Of a DNA stretch of 8,998 nucleotides, positions 7,801-8,998 are shown piece by piece. Position 1 is the first letter of the stretch; the number at the start of each line of letters is the position of its first letter. The notes under the pieces are model-generated. The model had not been told where the DNA came from. It did not search any database and was given only the letters and a program-made list of their open reading frames with translations. The stretch is from assembly GCA_938040915.1 (NCBI GenBank), contig CALHZE010000067.1, positions 1 through 8,998 on the forward strand, read 5' to 3'. Origin of the DNA: an uncultured Bacteroidia bacterium (GTDB taxonomy: Bacteria; Bacteroidota; Bacteroidia; Bacteroidales; CAJPTX01). The position numbers and the translations under genes were made by a program.

Positions 7801-8537
7801 GGAGGGTTTGTTTCGAGCAATTGCTGCAAAATAATCCTCAGTTCTTTGCTGTCTATGTGATTTATTTCAGCGCCATCATGTATCACCTCGCGCAGATGCT
7901 CAAGGTAGAGAAAGTGCTTGCTGGGGCGGAGGAGAATATTCCACAGTATATTGCCTTTACAGGTAATGGCTCGAAGGCATTTACCGTCATAGACGGTAGC
8001 CCCGATCGTGATAGGTTGCGAAAACTCGCGCGAAGTATTTTTGCGTATGTACTAGAAGAGGACGTCGCGAAAGGGAGAACGAAAATGTTCCTCGAAGACA
8101 ACCCTAAAGAAAAGTTGTGTCGAGGCGGGCTTACGCCCCACGACGAGGTGGACGGGGAGGCGATCTCGAAAGTCTTGTTGGGAGATCGCAAGCTTACTGT
8201 GCTCAGTGGAGAGGTGAGGATGCGCTATGATCAACTTTCCTCAGAGCAAAAAGACTCAATTGTAGCGAATGTCAGAGACTTCTATGACATGTTGCTTACG
8301 GCAATGAACGGTCGTATTAGCTATGATGGGTTGTTTACAGAACAGTGTCGCGTGACGCTATTCTCTCAATTGACTGAGGAGCAAGAATACGGAGTGTTTG
8401 CGCAGAACTTAGAAACCATGATAAATCAGCGTGGTGCTGGAGCTGAGATTAACGAGACGCTTTTCTTCTTCCCCATCATTGGGTCTTTGGGGGCTATTGC
8501 CGAGCGCATCGCAAAGGAAGCGAGAAATGATCGATAG
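4887..8537 (+). CDS. Large protein with C-terminal actin/Hsp70-fold ATPase domain
   Basis: A 1216-residue protein with no signal peptide or membrane helix, so probably cytosolic. Residues 1 to about 655 match no family I know. Within them, about 470-640 is rich in alternating hydrophobic strands and may be a beta-sandwich. The C-terminal part carries the landmarks of the actin/Hsp70/sugar-kinase fold in the right order: phosphate-1 loop VAVDFGTSNTHV (661-672, D664), phosphate-2 loop IDVGGETSDVV (D876 to D883), and adenosine loop FTGNGSK (G1026, G1028). In phosphate-2 a glutamate (E880) replaces the glycine usual in Hsp70. An insertion of about 200 residues separates the two phosphate loops, as in other family members. 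No Hsp70 substrate-binding domain follows. SrfB-type Hsp70-like virulence proteins are a possible distant relative of similar size, but I cannot show this. The gene starts 27 bases after the tubulin-like gene, and the next gene's ribosome site overlaps its stop codon, so the three are probably made together. The ATPase fold is clear; the role is unknown. Confidence 0.8.
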   Translation: MGFLFKKTKKESALNVNEVRSTVMTERTDENQPAIPEGWGVSEQYGDLVIKDLKRRQLTPKKLTKLASTPTLFNRLTLTDMAFKYVVDQVDEQKADDDPRSVLDGQTVYHKLISESLDVGELFFYQGRHQDELKLIEWNREKDLKALIEAADKDKSRYFGKALDLFLTPLPEVQIDSNGKPYVKDGEPNYGALALTDISKIYLLNCPRVAYDAGLKILGGTSPYTLFFAADCNKNNTNFLHGKRRLFDEKPVPLFRRHDERYLKFWFALKQNWIDLTNDLDNEGKTISFEQRFPTLSEYLSLTYKALEHEDKALADLLANTQQEELKRYWAQTLRPLSVGEVDVSPFEKPHLTLRKSPEISPEASHFKIRPSRADVANAARLPLVLPVDNKRRYTGLRYTSDYFNEELPVPESTPIALDARQLPGEATVYPYLTEEDFLYDKMLVSAFKPVESDSKFFYGNEYNYKGDYSVLLPIKPLYFNYFTVEDLRRYLTVHVDQREEGRPRVTVRLEIPIQGEQQQDQRTIEYVRTYYGVGDSTNNEKALQLEHLVVGVYPFIKLPPENGLRTPYRVMLSYDKPRDGALPLSATFYAYRDRNVSLGGEDVTFVERNRRQTLDDRLYPAVKSYAVAPFDYIEVVLNDNYRGILIPDWETLNPQRTFEVAVDFGTSNTHVDGRNITEDRYFGSRAEKILAQTQFQFVSDYDFKALPYLRKVLRSDFFPEKLGEEYNYPIRTVVNAGANVAWGPSNIPLAEVNIPFAYGESKLCPYDEPIPDLKWGTEPNRAFQRRAFLASLLYQLRNRLLSEGANITNTKLTFFFPKSMHGQDIDRLREDWRALYTTYFGENVRDNLKEMLESLAPFYYYCHNADTNGRFLCIDVGGETSDVVFAREQGKPVFVTSFRFASSALYGVGCNRNMARNGFVRFFSEKILLDDNFSKSDNFKELREVFNYLMEKGNVMEMMSFFFSLNKSTGGRVCFEQLLQNNPQFFAVYVIYFSAIMYHLAQMLKVEKVLAGAEENIPQYIAFTGNGSKAFTVIDGSPDRDRLRKLARSIFAYVLEEDVAKGRTKMFLEDNPKEKLCRGGLTPHDEVDGEAISKVLLGDRKLTVLSGEVRMRYDQLSSEQKDSIVANVRDFYDMLLTAMNGRISYDGLFTEQCRVTLFSQLTEEQEYGVFAQNLETMINQRGAGAEINETLFFFPIIGSLGAIAERIAKEARNDR

Positions 8538-8540
8538 GAG
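8536..8540 (+). promoter_or_regulatory. Ribosome binding site deciding the start of the last gene
   Basis: AGGAG overlaps the TAG stop of the preceding gene and lies 10 bases before the ATG at 8551. It favours that start over the ATG at 8527, which overlaps the end of the actin-like gene. It also suggests translational coupling. Confidence 0.55.
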
Positions 8541-8550
8541 CGAGACTACG

Positions 8551-8979
8551 ATGATAACACAGAACTTTACGATCGTCCGCTGGGCGGTGCTCTGTCTGTT
8601 AGCCCTTGTGGGGCTAACAGAGCACCTTTACGGGCGACCTAATCCTCCAGAGGGGAAAAAAGGGGAAACGGTAAGTCGGGTAGACTATGACAAAGTGTGC
8701 AAAGAACGAGATGATGCTAGAAAGGATCTGAAGGAGCTAAAGGGTGAAAAAGAAAAGCTTAAGGGACAGATTTCCGAAAAAGATAAAGAGATAACACGTC
8801 TACGGGGGATAGAGTCTCGATATAACGCTCTTGGTGGTGCTGATGCCGTACAACGTTCGATCGCGGGCAAGGAAGGGAAAATAAGAGCCTTAGAAGATGA
8901 TAACCAAGCTCTCCAAGACACATTATCAGACGTACGAAAAGACTTGCAGCAGAAAGAAGCGGCGTGGAAGGGAAAATAA
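8551..8979 (+). CDS. Membrane-anchored coiled-coil protein, probably interrupted at its 3' end
   Basis: As read here, 142 residues. A short N-terminus (MITQNFTIVR) leads into a hydrophobic stretch WAVLCLLALVGL (11-22) with no clear signal peptidase site, so it is probably an uncleaved anchor with the rest in the periplasm. After a Pro/Gly/Lys-rich linker, residues from about 45 on are dominated by Lys, Glu, Asp, Arg and regularly spaced Leu/Ile, typical of a long coiled coil, with a short break at about 96-105 (ALGGADAV). The ATG at 8551 is chosen because AGGAG stands 10 bases before it; an ATG at 8527 would add eight residues. The stop at 8977-8979 falls inside the second copy of a 33-base repeat read in a shifted frame. 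The frame used by the first copy stays open to the window edge, so the natural protein may be longer. Other systems of this general type include OmpA-family partners; whether this protein ends in such a domain cannot be seen. It is last in the visible operon. Confidence 0.6.
   Translation: MITQNFTIVRWAVLCLLALVGLTEHLYGRPNPPEGKKGETVSRVDYDKVCKERDDARKDLKELKGEKEKLKGQISEKDKEITRLRGIESRYNALGGADAVQRSIAGKEGKIRALEDDNQALQDTLSDVRKDLQQKEAAWKGK
8586..8626 (+). other. Strong inverted repeat inside the membrane-anchor coding region
   Basis: The right arm gggctaacagagcacc (8611-8626) pairs with 8586-8605 across a 5-base loop (ttgtg). All 16 bases of the right arm pair, and the left arm has one 4-base bulge formed by a doubled ctgt. 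The structure encodes part of the hydrophobic anchor of the coiled-coil protein. No run of T follows, so it does not look like a standard intrinsic terminator. In RNA it could slow translation, protect the upstream message from decay, or serve as a processing point. Those roles are inference; the pairing is seen directly. Confidence 0.65.
8871..8903 (+). repeat. 33-base direct repeat, copy 1
   Basis: Identical to 8966-8998 over all 33 bases, with an offset of 95 bases. In this copy the coiled-coil gene's frame reads EGKIRALEDD. The base before the repeat differs between copies (a here, t in copy 2), so the repeat begins exactly at 8871. Confidence 0.9.
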
Positions 8980-8998
8980 GAGCCTTAGAAGATGATAA
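8966..8998 (+). repeat. 33-base direct repeat, copy 2, cut by window end
   Basis: A perfect copy of 8871-8903 that runs to the last base given, so the true repeat may be longer. The 95-base offset is not a multiple of three, so the gene reads this copy in another frame and meets TAA at 8977-8979. A partial tandem duplication of a 95-base unit is the simplest reading; an assembly artefact at a contig edge is the main alternative. Confidence 0.85.

Noticed and set aside
7266..7886. 206-codon open frame on the minus strand within the actin-like gene
   Set aside because: It lies wholly antisense to the conserved phosphate-2 region of the actin-like protein, has no ribosome site or promoter that I can see, and its translation shows no recognisable domain.
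4887..8537. Calling the large protein DnaK/Hsp70
   Set aside because: The ATPase domain is C-terminal, no substrate-binding domain follows, and the phosphate-2 loop differs from DnaK.
8431..8550. Longer N-terminus of the last gene starting at 8431
   Set aside because: It would overlap the actin-like gene by 107 bases, and the added residues are low-complexity shadow sequence. The AGGAG site and the hydrophobic anchor both point to the start at 8551.
8586..8626. Intrinsic terminator at the hairpin
   Set aside because: No T-run follows the stem and the hairpin lies inside an open reading frame that continues well past it.

Overview
The window looks like a piece of a Bacteroidetes chromosome, possibly from the Porphyromonas group. 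The evidence is two divergent TAnnTTTG-type (-7) promoter elements, mostly absent Shine-Dalgarno sites, a lipoprotein signal and the general protein character. The genus is a guess from overall feel, not from a database match.

Layout. Positions 5-1471 (minus strand) hold a complete cysS, an ordinary housekeeping gene for cysteinyl-tRNA synthetase. A 170-base divergent intergenic region (1472-1641) carries one candidate promoter facing each way. From 1642 to the end of the window, five closely spaced plus-strand genes form one likely operon with intergenic gaps of 9, 20, 27 and about 13 bases. In order they encode: (1) a lipoprotein with a von Willebrand A (vWA) MIDAS motif, (2) a small three-helix membrane protein, (3) a divergent tubulin/FtsZ-superfamily protein, (4) a 1216-residue protein whose C-terminal half is an actin/Hsp70-fold ATPase behind about 650 unrecognised residues, and (5) a membrane-anchored coiled-coil protein. 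The last gene reaches a stop just inside a 33-base perfect direct repeat that runs to the window edge, so it may be truncated, duplicated or misassembled there.

How the genes may work together. A tubulin-like and an actin-like nucleotide-binding protein in one operon with a vWA lipoprotein, a membrane protein and a coiled-coil anchor suggests an envelope-spanning, cytoskeleton-linked machine. This resembles a prediction I recall from Makarova and Koonin (2010): a family of FtsZ-like proteins linked to vWA-domain and OmpA-family proteins in a proposed membrane-remodelling system. In the version here, an Hsp70/actin-like giant replaces or joins the expected partners. Its function is not established by anything in the sequence. 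The cluster appears more AT-rich than cysS in the lines counted by hand, which fits an accessory module but does not prove transfer.
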